DNA of 64,000 bases from Chloroherpetonaceae bacterium (lineage in GTDB: Bacteria > Bacteroidota > Chlorobiia > Chlorobiales > Thermochlorobacteraceae). Shown in pieces: positions 8,520 to 17,904 of the stretch. Location of the stretch: contig JANWWA010000001.1 of assembly GCA_025056565.1 (NCBI GenBank), forward strand, positions 283,966 to 347,965. The letters run 5' to 3'. The notes under the pieces were generated by a model. It was not told the origin of the DNA. It searched no databases and worked only from the letters and a program-made list of their open reading frames with translations. The position numbers and the translations under genes are program-made. Position 1 is the stretch's first letter, and each line of letters begins with the position of its first letter.

Positions 8520-9703
8520 GCCAGATAGCTCATAAAGCCTGTGCCCACGCGCAGGGCTTCTTCGTCAATGTCAAACTGCGTGGAGTGAATGTTGTGCACA
8601 ATGCCACGCGCCGCATTGCCCACGCCTAATTGCCAAAATGTGCCCGGACAGACTTGCAGGAAGTAAGCAAAATCTTCTGCGCCCATAACTGGCTCAGCAT
8701 GCACAGCATGTTCTTCACCCAAGTATTCTTGCGCCGCTTTGAAGGCAAACTCCGTCATCGCTTTGTCGTTGATGAGCACTGGATACCCTTTGCGAATTTC
8801 AATTTCAGCTTCTACGCCCATTGCCTTGCCCGTAAAGTGCACGATGTCTTTTAGGCGCGTGTGTGCCAGTTCTCGCACCGTTTCGTCCATTGTGCGCAAG
8901 GTGCCCATCATGTGCACTTCGTTTGGAATGATGTTCGTGGCGCTGCCGCCGTGAATCGCGGTGATGCTCACCACAACGGGCGCAGCAGGCGGCATATTGC
9001 GACTGACAATCGTTTGCAGCGAGGTGACAATTTGCACCGCTGCCACAATCGGGTCGCTGGTGCGGTGTGGCGCTGAACCATGTCCACCTCTGCCTTTCAC
9101 GGTGATGTATAGCTCATCGGCTGCAGCCATCATGGCGCCTGCGTAGAAACCCACTTTTCCAACGGGCACTTGTGGCATGCAGTGTTGCCCAAACACAGCG
9201 TCAGGTGTGCGGTCTTTGAAGATCCCTGCTTCCAGCATTGGCTTTGCACCGCCCGGAATTTTTTCCTCTGATGGCTGAAAAATAAACTTCACCGTGCCTT
9301 GAAGATGCGCTCGAAGGGATGAGAGCACTTTGGCTGCCCCCAATAAGGTTGCGGTATGAGCATCGTGCCCACAGGCATGCATTCGTCCCTCAATGGCTGA
9401 GCGAAAGGCATGCGTCGTTTCCTCAGGCATGGGCAACGCATCAAGGTCCGCACGTAGCGCCACAACTTTGGAACTGCCGTTTGCCGCTGCCCCGTTGAGA
9501 TGCGCCACTACGCCTGTTTTAGCTACGCCACGCTGCACTTCAAGCCCCAACCCTTCCAAATACTCCGCTACAATGCCTGCCGTGCGCACTTCCTCGTAAG
9601 CCAGCTCTGGATAGCGATGAAACTCACGCCGAAGTGCCACCACTTCATCAAAAATCTTGTCCGTCTCCGCTGAAATTGCGGCTTTTATCTGTTCGGTGTT
9701 CAT
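8489..9703 (-). CDS. M20 family amidohydrolase (N-acyl-amino acid/hippurate hydrolase-like)
   Basis: 404 residues from the ATG at 9703. The metal-site motifs of the M20D subfamily are present: ALRADLDALPMPEET, HACGHDAHTA, QPSEEKIPGGA and GAEDFAYFLQ. They bind two zinc or similar ions and cleave N-acyl groups from amino acids or related amides. An in-frame extension back to 9781 exists but lacks family similarity, so the start at MNTEQIKA is preferred. No signal peptide. First gene of the amidohydrolase-lipase-SDR run; an acyl-amide or acyl-ester salvage role is possible but not shown. Confidence 0.92.
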   Translation of the reverse strand: MNTEQIKAAISAETDKIFDEVVALRREFHRYPELAYEEVRTAGIVAEYLEGLGLEVQRGVAKTGVVAHLNGAAANGSSKVVALRADLDALPMPEETTHAFRSAIEGRMHACGHDAHTATLLGAAKVLSSLRAHLQGTVKFIFQPSEEKIPGGAKPMLEAGIFKDRTPDAVFGQHCMPQVPVGKVGFYAGAMMAAADELYITVKGRGGHGSAPHRTSDPIVAAVQIVTSLQTIVSRNMPPAAPVVVSITAIHGGSATNIIPNEVHMMGTLRTMDETVRELAHTRLKDIVHFTGKAMGVEAEIEIRKGYPVLINDKAMTEFAFKAAQEYLGEEHAVHAEPVMGAEDFAYFLQVCPGTFWQLGVGNAARGIVHNIHSTQFDIDEEALRVGTGFMSYLAWKFLSSTMS

Positions 9704-9799
9704 TCTGCAACTTGCCGTTTGTTCATCGAAAAATGCCGTTGCTAGCAAGAACCGAGCGCGCTCACCCACCATCTTGCGCACTCTATTCTGCCCGCTAAG

Positions 9800-9830
9800 A
9801 TAAAATAAAAAGGGGGTAGAATCGCCCCCC
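9800..9830 (-). terminator. Rho-independent terminator after the T9SS gene remnant
   Basis: On the minus strand a GGGGG...CCCCC stem (arms 9825-9830 and 9812-9816) with an 8-base loop is followed by TTTTTATTTTATC. It ends minus-strand transcription from the broken gene at 9853-10531 before the amidohydrolase. Confidence 0.8.
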
Positions 9831-9852
9831 TGAGCTCATTTCCTTGATTTCG

Positions 9853-10531
9853 TTACTTTGCTAATATCATTTTCTTGGTCTCTGCAAACCGCCCTGCTCG
9901 CAGCGTGTAAAAATACACGCCACTCGGCAACCCACTCCCATCAAACATCACCTCATACCGCCCCGCCTCCTGACGAGCTGCCACCAACACCGCCACCTCC
10001 CGACCCAACACATCATACACCCGTCAACTCACCTCTCCCGACACTGGCACTGCATACCCAATCACCGTCCGCGGATTGAACGGATTCGGATAATTCTGCC
10101 TCAACTCATACCCCCTCGGCAAACCACCTCCACTTCAAAGCATTAGCAGTAGAGGGGATAGTCCATCGGGCAATGGAAGCAGAGGGGATAGTGACATTAG
10201 CGACTGTGAAGACGCCGCCTACAAAGAGGCTGCCCCCATACGCCGCAAGGGCATTGACCGTGCTATTGACCCCGTTTGCCGAGCCTGTGCCCCAACTGCC
10301 TGTGCCGCTTTGCGTCTCCGCCTCTGCCTTCGGCTTCACCATCGGTCGACCCTGTGCATCCAGCTGCAACGAAAACCCTTCAAGGCTGTATCCGCCGTCC
10401 CTATCTAAGCGCAGCGTGCCGTCAGGGTTTAGGATTTCTCTCACCGAAGGCTGTCTGGTGCTTTGCGCAAACAGGCACTCTGCGCCTGAGAGCAGACACA
10501 AACATGCCAGCAGTAAAGCCAGTCTTTTCAT
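9853..10531 (-). pseudogene. Remnant of a T9SS-exported protein (signal peptide, short repeat, sorting domain)
   Basis: From the ATG at 10531 the frame gives a signal peptide (MKRLALLLACLCLLSGAECL) and about 100 further residues, including GGSLFVGGVFTVANV. That is the kind of unit found many times in beta-propeller-like secreted proteins of this phylum. This frame stops at about 10106. In a second frame a type IX sorting domain follows (LPRGYELRQNYPNPFNPRT ... VYDVLGREVAVLV ... LPSGVYFYTLRAG), with one in-frame TGA after SGEVS near 10025. So there is a frameshift, a nonsense codon, and probably a large deletion of repeat units between the two parts. The gene is not functional as it stands, unless the assembly is wrong here. 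Confidence 0.8.
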
Positions 10532-10689
10532 ATTTGGGGCTATTTGGTTTTGGGAATTTGTTTTGTCAGGCAAGCGAAACGTAGCAAAGCACTTGCAACA
10601 CTTGCAAACTGTCAAGTGGATTGCTGAATCACTCATCAAGCAAGGAGTCAAGTAAAAGAGAGGCAAAAAGTGCCTGCGGCAGCGCCCCT

Positions 10690-10826
10690 CCCCTCTCCTT
10701 ACACAGGAAAGGGGCTGGAAGTATGCTCATCCTGTCCTGACCGCGTCAGAATGTCCCTCTCCTCGCAAAGGAAAGGGACACCGCTCCTCCCCTCTCCTTA
10801 CAAAGGAGAGGGGTCGGGGGTGAGGT
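10690..10826. repeat. Cluster of GC-rich palindromic repeats (three copies)
   Basis: Three related hairpins: 10690-10714 (CCCCTCTCCTT...GGAAAGGGG), 10752-10780 (TGTCCCTCTCCT...AGGAAAGGGACA) and 10789-10813 (CCCCTCTCCTT-ACA-AAGGAGAGGGG, perfect), the last followed by CGGGGGTGAGG. A fourth relative is at 17905-17976. They lie between the broken secreted-protein gene and the kinase-like gene. They look like a dispersed REP/MITE-like family; no transposase is present. Confidence 0.8.
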
Positions 10827-10895
10827 GGAAAGTTTGCAGCGAAGTGATAAATTGCACCGTTTTCCTTCTGACTTTATCGCAAAGGAGGTATCGCT

Positions 10896-11681
10896 ATGAG
10901 CAACTTTCGTTTTCCGCCAAAAGATTGGCTTGATTTGCCCAATTTTCTTTCCGTTGAGGAGTTTAAGAACTTGCCACCCAGCGCCAATACCTGTATCATC
11001 ATTGAGGGAATGCCTTATTCAGGTCGGCACACGCAAGCGCAAGTTATGAGCGAAGAGCTGAACTTGCCGAAGTTTGCTTTCTCTGAGTGGGTTACAAAGT
11101 ATCCGCCTGAAAATGACGAAGAGCGGCGAATTATTGCCGAGTGTTTGCAAAATAGCGTCTATTTGCCCGACCCCCTTCGCAACAAGGTCGCTGACTGGGC
11201 TTTGCATGAGTTTTACGACAAGCGCCACACCAGCGATGAATACTACAGCCGTCCGTTCATTATGGTTGGCTACCCGCGCACACTCGAGCAAGCCAAGCAC
11301 TTTCAGAAGTTTTTAGCACAGCGCCAGATTTATGCGCTTGTTGCTGTCATTGAAATTAACTCCAAAGAAGCACGGCGCCGAATGAGCGAAAGCACTGTCA
11401 AGCGCATCGGGCACGAAAGCGATAAGCTGCCCGAGGTGCAAAAGATTCGTCTCGGCGAATACTTCCTTAAAACGCACGGCTATCTCAAGTGGCTGCTCCT
11501 GATGGAAAAAGCCGTGAGCTTTAAGACTTGCTTAGACCGCTCTGAGTATGAGCAGCGTAAGCATGAGTTCTCCGAAGTCATTGACCGTGGCGAGTATGTC
11601 GTGCTCTCGCAACAAGATGTCTCGAATATGATTATGAAGTTTTTGGGAATGTTCCACTTTGTGCAGTATATCGGCGCATAG
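10896..11681 (+). CDS. Adenylate-kinase-like protein with an altered P-loop
   Basis: 261 residues. Overall order matches adenylate kinase: a P-loop position at residues 38-47 reading GMPYSGRHTQ, then GYPRTLEQAKHFQKFL, the counterpart of the adenylate kinase GFPRT motif. The canonical loop is GxPGxGKxTQ; here the second Gly is Tyr and the invariant Lys is Arg. The usual LID domain is short or absent, and the N-terminus carries about 33 extra residues. It may be a divergent NMP kinase or a non-catalytic nucleotide sensor. The start is firm: AAAGGAGGT at 10881-10889 lies six bases before the ATG. A PBP1C gene follows 50 bases later, so the two are probably co-transcribed. Confidence 0.75.
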   Translation: MSNFRFPPKDWLDLPNFLSVEEFKNLPPSANTCIIIEGMPYSGRHTQAQVMSEELNLPKFAFSEWVTKYPPENDEERRIIAECLQNSVYLPDPLRNKVADWALHEFYDKRHTSDEYYSRPFIMVGYPRTLEQAKHFQKFLAQRQIYALVAVIEINSKEARRRMSESTVKRIGHESDKLPEVQKIRLGEYFLKTHGYLKWLLLMEKAVSFKTCLDRSEYEQRKHEFSEVIDRGEYVVLSQQDVSNMIMKFLGMFHFVQYIGA

Positions 11682-11731
11682 CTTGCACAGAAGGCAGCGC
11701 CATGGCTTTCTAACTCAACTCCAAGCGAAGC

Positions 11732-14164
11732 ATGCGACGCATCTATGTGCTGTTGATGATTCCTCTGGCGCTGCCTGTGCTGTATGTGCTTTTGCCGCTC
11801 TCAAAGCATGAGCTTGCGCAGACGCTTCAACCCTCCATTCGCATCTATGACCGCAACGGACTTCTTTTGCGGGAAGTCCTCAGTGATGAATCTAGCGTGG
11901 TGCAGCGCGTCTCACTTAGAGAGTTGCCGCCCTATCTTCCCCAAGCGTTTATCGCTATTGAAGACAAAAATTTCTACTCGCACATCGGCATTGATTTCGG
12001 CGCGCTGCTACGTGCAGCGTGGCAAAATCTTACTGCACTGCGCGTCGTCTCTGGCGCAAGCACCATCACGCAACAGACAGCCCGCTTGATTTTGCGCGCA
12101 GAGCGCAGTTTGCTCGATAAACTCTGGGTTGTGCTTTTTGCTCTTCGGATGGAACTCTATCTTTCAAAGGACGACATTTTAGAGGAGTATCTTAACCGTG
12201 CGCCTTTTGGCAACCAAACCTTTGGGGTTGCTGCAGCATCGGAGCGATATTTTCAAAAGCCGCCTTCTCAACTCACGCTTGCTGAAGCCGCATTGCTTGC
12301 AGGCTTGCCACAGTCGCCTTCGCGCTACAATCCCTTTCACTCCTTTGCGACAGCCCGAAAGCGGCAAGAAGAAGTTTTGCGCCGACTGTTCGCCTTAGGC
12401 TTCATTAGCGAAAAAGAGCTGCATGATGCGCTCGAGCAACCTCTCTTTGAGCCAGCTGGTCAGCTTGCTTGTGCCAAGCGTGCGTTTCTTGCTCCCCACT
12501 TTGTGGATGCGCTTCTAATGCGTGGCATGGTGCCTTCTGCACCGCGTCCTGCTGCCGTCTACACCACATTAGATTTGCCGCTGCAAGAAGCCTGCGAGCG
12601 ATATGTGCGCGACCACCTTCGACGCTTGCGCTTTCACCACGTTACCAATGCGGCGGCTATCGTGATGGATAATCACACGGGTGATATTCTTGCAATGGTT
12701 GGTTCAGCCGACTATTTCAACAAGGAGATTAATGGGGCTTACAACGGCGCATTGGCAGCTCGCCAGCCCGGGTCTGCCTTGAAGCCGTTTGCCTACGCAT
12801 TGGCGCTTGAGAAGGGAATGACGGCTTCCACCCTTTTGCCCGATTTGCCACTTTCATTTCCCATTGAGGCGCCTCAGAACCCCGACGGCGTTCCTGAAAC
12901 CTTCTTTCCGCAAAACTTTGACAAAAAATTTCACGGTCCTGTGCGTCTGCGCCAAGCGTTGGCTTGTTCTTACAATGTTACCGCAGTGAAGGTTTTGGAG
13001 TATGTCGGCGTGGAAAATTTCTATGCCCTACTTAAATCGCTTGGTTTTACCACGCTGACTTCTGACCCTACGCATTACGGCTTAGGGCTGACCTTAGGCA
13101 GCAGCGAGGTTCGGCTGCTTGAGATGGTGCGGGCTTATTCGATTTTTGTGCGTGGCGGTCGGTTTCTGCCCGAGCGATGGGTCATGCGCCTTGTCCAACC
13201 CAATGGCGACACCATTTATCTTGCGCCTGCTCAGCCCAGCGAAAAGCGATACCTCTCGCCCGAGGTCAGTTACCTTGTGGCTGATATTCTTAGCGACAAT
13301 GCAGCACGCCGACCTGCCTTTGGCGCTAATTCCGTCTTGCGCTTCCCCTTTGCGACGCTTTGCAAAACAGGCACGACAAAGGACTTTCGCGATAACTGGA
13401 CCTTTGGCGCAACGGAAGACTTTACCGTTGGCGTTTGGGTCGGCAACTTTGACGGTTCGCCCATGCAGAATGTGTCTGGCGTCGATGGCGCTGGTCCTAT
13501 CATGCGGGATATTATGATGCACCTTTTCAAAACTTATCCTGACAGGCAAGGCTTTCAGAAGGCTGAGTTTGATATGCCTGCGACCATCAAGGTGCGCAAA
13601 GTGTGCCCACTTTCTGGCGACCTTGTGTGTGAGCATTGTCCCAGTGCAATAGAGGAAAAATTCATCTTTGACCACTTGCCTAAACGGCGATGCACCATTC
13701 ACCGCCTTTTTAGAATTGACACCCGCAACGGCGCACTGGCCACGCCGCACACGCCCCGAGAATTTGTTCGCGAAACGGTGTTTGAAGATTATCCGCCTGA
13801 ATATCGTGCGTGGGCAGCGGCACAGCATAGACCCCTTCCTCCCCGCATGTTCTCCTTGCTTGATGACTCGCTTCATTTGGCGCAAGATGCAGCGCCGCAC
13901 GAACCCAAAATCGCCTACCCTGTCTCAGACATGATGTTTGCACGCGACAAAGACCTGCGTGCCAATTTTCAAGCCATCGTTTTCAGAGCGCTTGTGCCGA
14001 ATGGGGCACACACAATTGAGTGGATTTTAGACGGCGAAAAGCTGGGCGAAAGCAACGCTGAAAAGCCAGAGTGGCTCTGGCCTATACGCACAGGACGGCA
14101 TCGCTTAGAAGCGATTGTGGATGGCCGGCGTAGCGCTCCTGTTACCTTTACCGTGATTGAGTAG
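11732..14164 (+). CDS. pbpC: Penicillin-binding protein 1C
   Basis: 810 residues. Bifunctional peptidoglycan synthase with an N-terminal membrane anchor (residues 3-23) and a glycosyltransferase 51 domain with catalytic Glu77 in EDKNFYSH and a second motif in ASTITQQTAR. The transpeptidase domain has Ser348-A-L-Lys351, Ser413-Tyr-Asn415 and Lys545-Thr-Gly-Thr548. The last 90 or so residues form the C-terminal domain typical of PBP1C (IEWILDGEKLG ... TGRHRLEAIVDG). It acts in the periplasm on lipid II. PBP1C is often next to an alpha-2-macroglobulin gene; here its neighbours are the adenylate-kinase-like gene and a small unknown. All active-site residues are intact. Confidence 0.95.
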   Translation: MRRIYVLLMIPLALPVLYVLLPLSKHELAQTLQPSIRIYDRNGLLLREVLSDESSVVQRVSLRELPPYLPQAFIAIEDKNFYSHIGIDFGALLRAAWQNLTALRVVSGASTITQQTARLILRAERSLLDKLWVVLFALRMELYLSKDDILEEYLNRAPFGNQTFGVAAASERYFQKPPSQLTLAEAALLAGLPQSPSRYNPFHSFATARKRQEEVLRRLFALGFISEKELHDALEQPLFEPAGQLACAKRAFLAPHFVDALLMRGMVPSAPRPAAVYTTLDLPLQEACERYVRDHLRRLRFHHVTNAAAIVMDNHTGDILAMVGSADYFNKEINGAYNGALAARQPGSALKPFAYALALEKGMTASTLLPDLPLSFPIEAPQNPDGVPETFFPQNFDKKFHGPVRLRQALACSYNVTAVKVLEYVGVENFYALLKSLGFTTLTSDPTHYGLGLTLGSSEVRLLEMVRAYSIFVRGGRFLPERWVMRLVQPNGDTIYLAPAQPSEKRYLSPEVSYLVADILSDNAARRPAFGANSVLRFPFATLCKTGTTKDFRDNWTFGATEDFTVGVWVGNFDGSPMQNVSGVDGAGPIMRDIMMHLFKTYPDRQGFQKAEFDMPATIKVRKVCPLSGDLVCEHCPSAIEEKFIFDHLPKRRCTIHRLFRIDTRNGALATPHTPREFVRETVFEDYPPEYRAWAAAQHRPLPPRMFSLLDDSLHLAQDAAPHEPKIAYPVSDMMFARDKDLRANFQAIVFRALVPNGAHTIEWILDGEKLGESNAEKPEWLWPIRTGRHRLEAIVDGRRSAPVTFTVIE

Positions 14165-14239
14165 CGCTGGGCATACCTACACTTTTTGCTTTCTCTTACC
14201 AGAGTTTTTGTGCAGTTTATCATCTTAACGGAGCCAACT

Positions 14240-14680
14240 ATGACCGAGAGAAACGACCGAACTGAAAAAGTCATTGAGCTGCTCATGAAGTATCTGGACG
14301 AAGATGCCTTCATTGAGCTTGCTCGCATTTCTGCCGATATGGAACGCCGTCTTGCTGAAACTCCCAATCCCACGATGGAACGCGTGCAGCAGACAATTGC
14401 CGATTTTTTCCGTCAGCGCGGCGAAGACGACACATTTATCCGCAACTGGCTCTTGCAAGCTGAGCAGCACTGCCAGAGCTATGGCTTGCCGAGCGAGGCG
14501 ATTCCTGCCGCTATGCTTGCAGACTTTGGGCTTTTCCGCTATATGGAATTTTTGTATGCGCACGGCATGTCAGAAGAAGAAATTATGGATGTATTTGCGA
14601 ATGCTGCAGAAGAGCGGTATGAACTACGCATCAACGGTATGGTGATTCCTACCAAAGAGCCGCCCAAATCTTCATCTTAG
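14240..14680 (+). CDS. Small hypothetical protein
   Basis: 146 residues from the ATG at 14240, with GGAG seven bases upstream. The protein is acidic, apparently all helical and soluble, with no signal peptide or membrane segment. Recognisable stretches are VIELLMKYLDEDAF, IADFFRQRGEDDTF and LYAHGMSEEEIMDVF. I do not recognise a family. It lies 75 bases after pbpC on the same strand. Coding quality looks good. A longer frame from 14186 is open but the extra residues look untranslated. Confidence 0.65.
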   Translation: MTERNDRTEKVIELLMKYLDEDAFIELARISADMERRLAETPNPTMERVQQTIADFFRQRGEDDTFIRNWLLQAEQHCQSYGLPSEAIPAAMLADFGLFRYMEFLYAHGMSEEEIMDVFANAAEERYELRINGMVIPTKEPPKSSS

Positions 14681-14750
14681 GCGTGAGCAAAGCGTAGTGT
14701 GTTCTCTGATGGGGCATTGCCGTGCCGCGATTTTACGCATTGCATGCGCA

Positions 14751-15572
14751 CTACTTCGGATACGCTTTTAGCAAGAATGAGAGTTTCTCACACATTGCCT
14801 CATATCGCTTTCGCTTACGCTGCTCAATTTCTTTTAGGAGCAATTTGAGCTGGCGTCGCTCATTTGTGCCTTTGCCTAAAAGCTCTTCTCGAAAAGTGCG
14901 CACCCGTCTTTCAAGTTGGTAGAGGTCATGCCACTTGCCAAGCAGTGAATTTAGGTCTTCTAATTCTCTGTGATGACGGAACGCAAAGGTCTGAGACACA
15001 GGCACCACTTCCAACCAGTAGAAAAGCCGCTTTAGCTCCTTGCGCAATTCGTGCAAAGCCTCAGCATCACGGCTCGAGGCGGGCATTTTCACGTTTTCCC
15101 ATAGCGCTTGCACTTCATCTTGCATGGCCTGCACCGTCTGCGCCGAAAGCATCTTGCCTAAGCCTTGTGGCTCAGCCAGCAGTAGCCACTCATTTTCCGA
15201 AATAGGTAGAAGCGCAAACATTTTGCGTAGGTATCGCGCGCTTGCTTGCAGCGCAATCTTCAGATACGCTTCAAACAGTGGGAATCGATACTCCAACTGT
15301 CGGCTGAATGTTTGGAGCAACTGAGTTGCATTGTAGGCATCGCGGCATGCACCGGCTGTGCGATAGAGTGTGGCAAACGGCGCAACCGAGACCCTCAGTG
15401 ATGTATGCATCACTTTATCTGCCAACCTTGCATAGCTACGCAATTTCTTCATTGCAACCCTTGCATCGTGAATCGCAGGGTGGCTTAGGCGACGCTCAAG
15501 AAGCGCAACTTTCTGGTGAAAACGCTCAGCCTCTTTTTGCCAGTGCGGCAGAAGTGAAGACCCATTGCTCAT
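14751..15572 (-). CDS. CHAD domain protein
   Basis: 273 residues forming a single CHAD domain, the helical bundle with conserved His and basic residues that binds inorganic polyphosphate. Two internal repeats are visible: IHDARVAMKKLRSYARL near the N-terminus and LHELRKELKRLFYWLE in the second half. No CYTH (triphosphatase) domain is fused, and none is next to it. It probably associates with polyphosphate granules. It is divergent from the TonB receptor gene, with about 210 bases between. Confidence 0.9.
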   Translation of the reverse strand: MSNGSSLLPHWQKEAERFHQKVALLERRLSHPAIHDARVAMKKLRSYARLADKVMHTSLRVSVAPFATLYRTAGACRDAYNATQLLQTFSRQLEYRFPLFEAYLKIALQASARYLRKMFALLPISENEWLLLAEPQGLGKMLSAQTVQAMQDEVQALWENVKMPASSRDAEALHELRKELKRLFYWLEVVPVSQTFAFRHHRELEDLNSLLGKWHDLYQLERRVRTFREELLGKGTNERRQLKLLLKEIEQRKRKRYEAMCEKLSFLLKAYPK

Positions 15573-15701
15573 CGTTTAGCCCTCCAGAAGAAAAGGAATC
15601 TAATGCTTGCATATCCACCTTCAAAGTTTTTGCTCCCTCATCTGTGAGCTTTGACTACGCTTAGGCAAGCGATTTGGAGAGAATTAACTTTTTTATTAAA
15701 G

Positions 15702-15714
15702 TAGACTAAGTCTA
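15702..15714. promoter_or_regulatory. Candidate iron-repressor operator upstream of the TonB receptor
   Basis: TAGACTAAGTCTA, a 13-bp palindrome about 70 bases before the receptor start and followed by AATAAG. The same palindrome in the other orientation lies upstream of flavodoxin (21169-21181), and both share the TAAG flank two bases further on. This suggests one regulator, most simply a Fur- or DtxR-type metal-dependent repressor. Confidence 0.6.
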
Positions 15715-15782
15715 AATAAGTGAAAACATTGTGCAGCTTGCATCGGCTTTGCGTGCAGTGCACAAAGATATCCAGAAAGGTT

Positions 15783-17891
15783 ATGCAGCATATTAGTCTA
15801 TGGGCATCTTGTAGCATTTGCGTGATACTTGCTTGCGCAGTTTCTGCAGCTGCACAAGCTCAGCCTGATTCTTTGGCAATAGACTCGCTGAACACGCACA
15901 GTGCCAAAGAAGTGGTCGTCACGGCAACGCGCTCAGAGAAAGAGTTGGAGGATGTGGCGCTGCCCGTAACGGTGATTTCAAAAAAACGCATTGAGCAACA
16001 AGGCGCGATGCGTCTGAGCGAAGTCCTTGAGGAACAAACGGGACTGGTGATTATGCATGACCATGGCACGGGCGTGCAAATGCAAGGCTTTTCACCCGCT
16101 TACACGCTCATTCTCATTGACGGCGAACCTGTCATTGGACGCACCGCTGGCACGCTGGAACTTACACGCTTTACAGTCGCCAACATCGAGCGCATTGAAA
16201 TTGTCAAAGGTCCATCGTCTTCGCTCTTTGGCAGCGAAGCGCTGGGCGGCGTCATCAACATCATCACCAAACAAGCCGAAGAGCCGTTCAAAGCAAAGCT
16301 GAACACGAGATATGGCACGTTCGACGCTGCAGACCTTAGCGCGATTCTGGAAGGCTCAACGGGCAATCTTTCTGCCTCGCTCATCATCAATCGCAATAGT
16401 TCAAGCGGTTACGACCTTACGCCCGAAACCGAAAGCCGCACTACGCCTGAATTTTACAACTACACACTCAACCCGAAACTCTGCTACAAATTCAGTGACG
16501 CTACGACGCTTGCGCTTGCAGTGCGCTGGCTTGTAGAGTCGCAGCGTGGCATTGCACAGTCAGGCATGCGTCTTGTTGATTCCAAAGAATCGCTTCTCGA
16601 TTGGAACGCTTCGGCAAACTTCACGCACAAATTTTCGCCCTTCGTGAAAACCAGTCTGCGCCTCTATGGCTCGCGCTACGACAATCGCTTCACCAATACA
16701 TTCCGCGACGACGGTAGCGTCTTTTTCTCAGGCGCATTTGATCAACGAATGCTAAAAATTGAGTCGCAAACCGATTGGGTGATAGGCGTCAGTAACATTC
16801 TCACCATTGGCGCAGGCTACATTGATGAAGGCGTCGCCGCCGATAGAATCGCAGGCGGCTCTCGCGCAATGAACACTGCCTACCTCTATGCGCAAAACGA
16901 ATTCATTCCGTTTTCTTGGCTCAATCTTACCGCCAGTTTTCGCTTCGATAGAAACAGCGATTTCGGCTCGCAACTCTCGCCGCGCATCGCCGCGCTCTAC
17001 AAGGCAACCGAATGGCTTTCCATTCGCGCCTCCGTTGGCAGCGGGTTCAAAGCGCCCACATTCCAACAACTTTACTTGGACTTCACCAATGCCGCAGCGG
17101 GTTACAGCGTCTTTGGCTCAACCAACGTGCGCGAGTCGTTTCGACGTTTGCAAGAGCAGGGTTTGATTCAGGGCATCTTGCTTGACCCCAGTCAATTAGA
17201 GCCAATTCGCGCCGAAAGCTCACTTGCCTTCAATGTGGGCGCAGATATGTCGCCCGCAAAATTCCTTTCGTTCAAGATCAACGTCTTTCGCAACAACGTG
17301 CGCGACTTAATTGACACGCAGCCTATTGCAGTGCGCACGGGCGGTGGAAACATCTTCACCTACTTCAATCTCAACCGCGTCTTTACCGAAGGCATTGAGA
17401 CAGAACTCGCCGTGAAACTGTTTCCAAGTCTCACGCTTTCGGCGGGTTATCAATTCGTCAATGCCAAAGACGAAGGCGTGCTCGAGAAAATTCGCGCAGG
17501 CAGAATCGGTCGCACCGCAGGCGATGTCTTGAATCCCGTTTTCGTTCCGATTACTGAATCACAGTATGGCGGTCTCTTTGGTCGCTCGAACCATCTCTTG
17601 AATGTGAAACTGCTCTACGAAAACGAAGAGATGGGACTCAGCGCGTTCCTTCGCGGCGTGATTCGCTCGCGCTATGGTTTCCAAGACCGCAACGGGAACT
17701 TGATTTTAGACGACGATAGCGAATACGCGCCCGGCTACGCGATTTGGGACATCACGATAAACCAAAAACTCTGGGCGGGCTTTAGCGCGCAGATAGGCGT
17801 AGACAACATCTTCAATCAAACTGACCCGTTCTACACGCCCTTCTTGCCCGGACGAATTTGGTTCGTGGGCGTGCGTTGGGAGAGTTTCTAA
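15783..17891 (+). CDS. TonB-dependent outer-membrane receptor, probably for heme (HmuR/BtuB-like)
   Basis: 702 residues from the ATG at 15783. A signal peptide ends near AAAQAQ, then a plug domain opens with EVVVTATRSEKELEDV and contains RIEIVKGPSSSLFGSEALGGVINIITK in two overlapping motifs, then a beta-barrel ends in the aromatic residue of WESF. Unlike the second receptor at 56155 it lacks a carboxypeptidase-regulatory-like front domain, as is usual for small-ligand receptors. An upstream GTG at 15720 would add 21 residues but lies next to the putative operator, so I prefer 15783. The HmuY gene downstream points to heme as the ligand. The whole frame is intact. Confidence 0.9.
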   Translation: MQHISLWASCSICVILACAVSAAAQAQPDSLAIDSLNTHSAKEVVVTATRSEKELEDVALPVTVISKKRIEQQGAMRLSEVLEEQTGLVIMHDHGTGVQMQGFSPAYTLILIDGEPVIGRTAGTLELTRFTVANIERIEIVKGPSSSLFGSEALGGVINIITKQAEEPFKAKLNTRYGTFDAADLSAILEGSTGNLSASLIINRNSSSGYDLTPETESRTTPEFYNYTLNPKLCYKFSDATTLALAVRWLVESQRGIAQSGMRLVDSKESLLDWNASANFTHKFSPFVKTSLRLYGSRYDNRFTNTFRDDGSVFFSGAFDQRMLKIESQTDWVIGVSNILTIGAGYIDEGVAADRIAGGSRAMNTAYLYAQNEFIPFSWLNLTASFRFDRNSDFGSQLSPRIAALYKATEWLSIRASVGSGFKAPTFQQLYLDFTNAAAGYSVFGSTNVRESFRRLQEQGLIQGILLDPSQLEPIRAESSLAFNVGADMSPAKFLSFKINVFRNNVRDLIDTQPIAVRTGGGNIFTYFNLNRVFTEGIETELAVKLFPSLTLSAGYQFVNAKDEGVLEKIRAGRIGRTAGDVLNPVFVPITESQYGGLFGRSNHLLNVKLLYENEEMGLSAFLRGVIRSRYGFQDRNGNLILDDDSEYAPGYAIWDITINQKLWAGFSAQIGVDNIFNQTDPFYTPFLPGRIWFVGVRWESF

Positions 17892-17904
17892 TGCAGTTGG
17901 CATG

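Noticed and set aside
10173-10655. Plus-strand frame of 160 codons over the T9SS remnant
   Set aside because: It is a shadow of the minus-strand gene, which has a clear signal peptide and sorting domain.
15720-15782. Upstream GTG start for the TonB receptor
   Set aside because: It lies directly after the putative operator and would add a long N-terminal stretch before the signal peptide.
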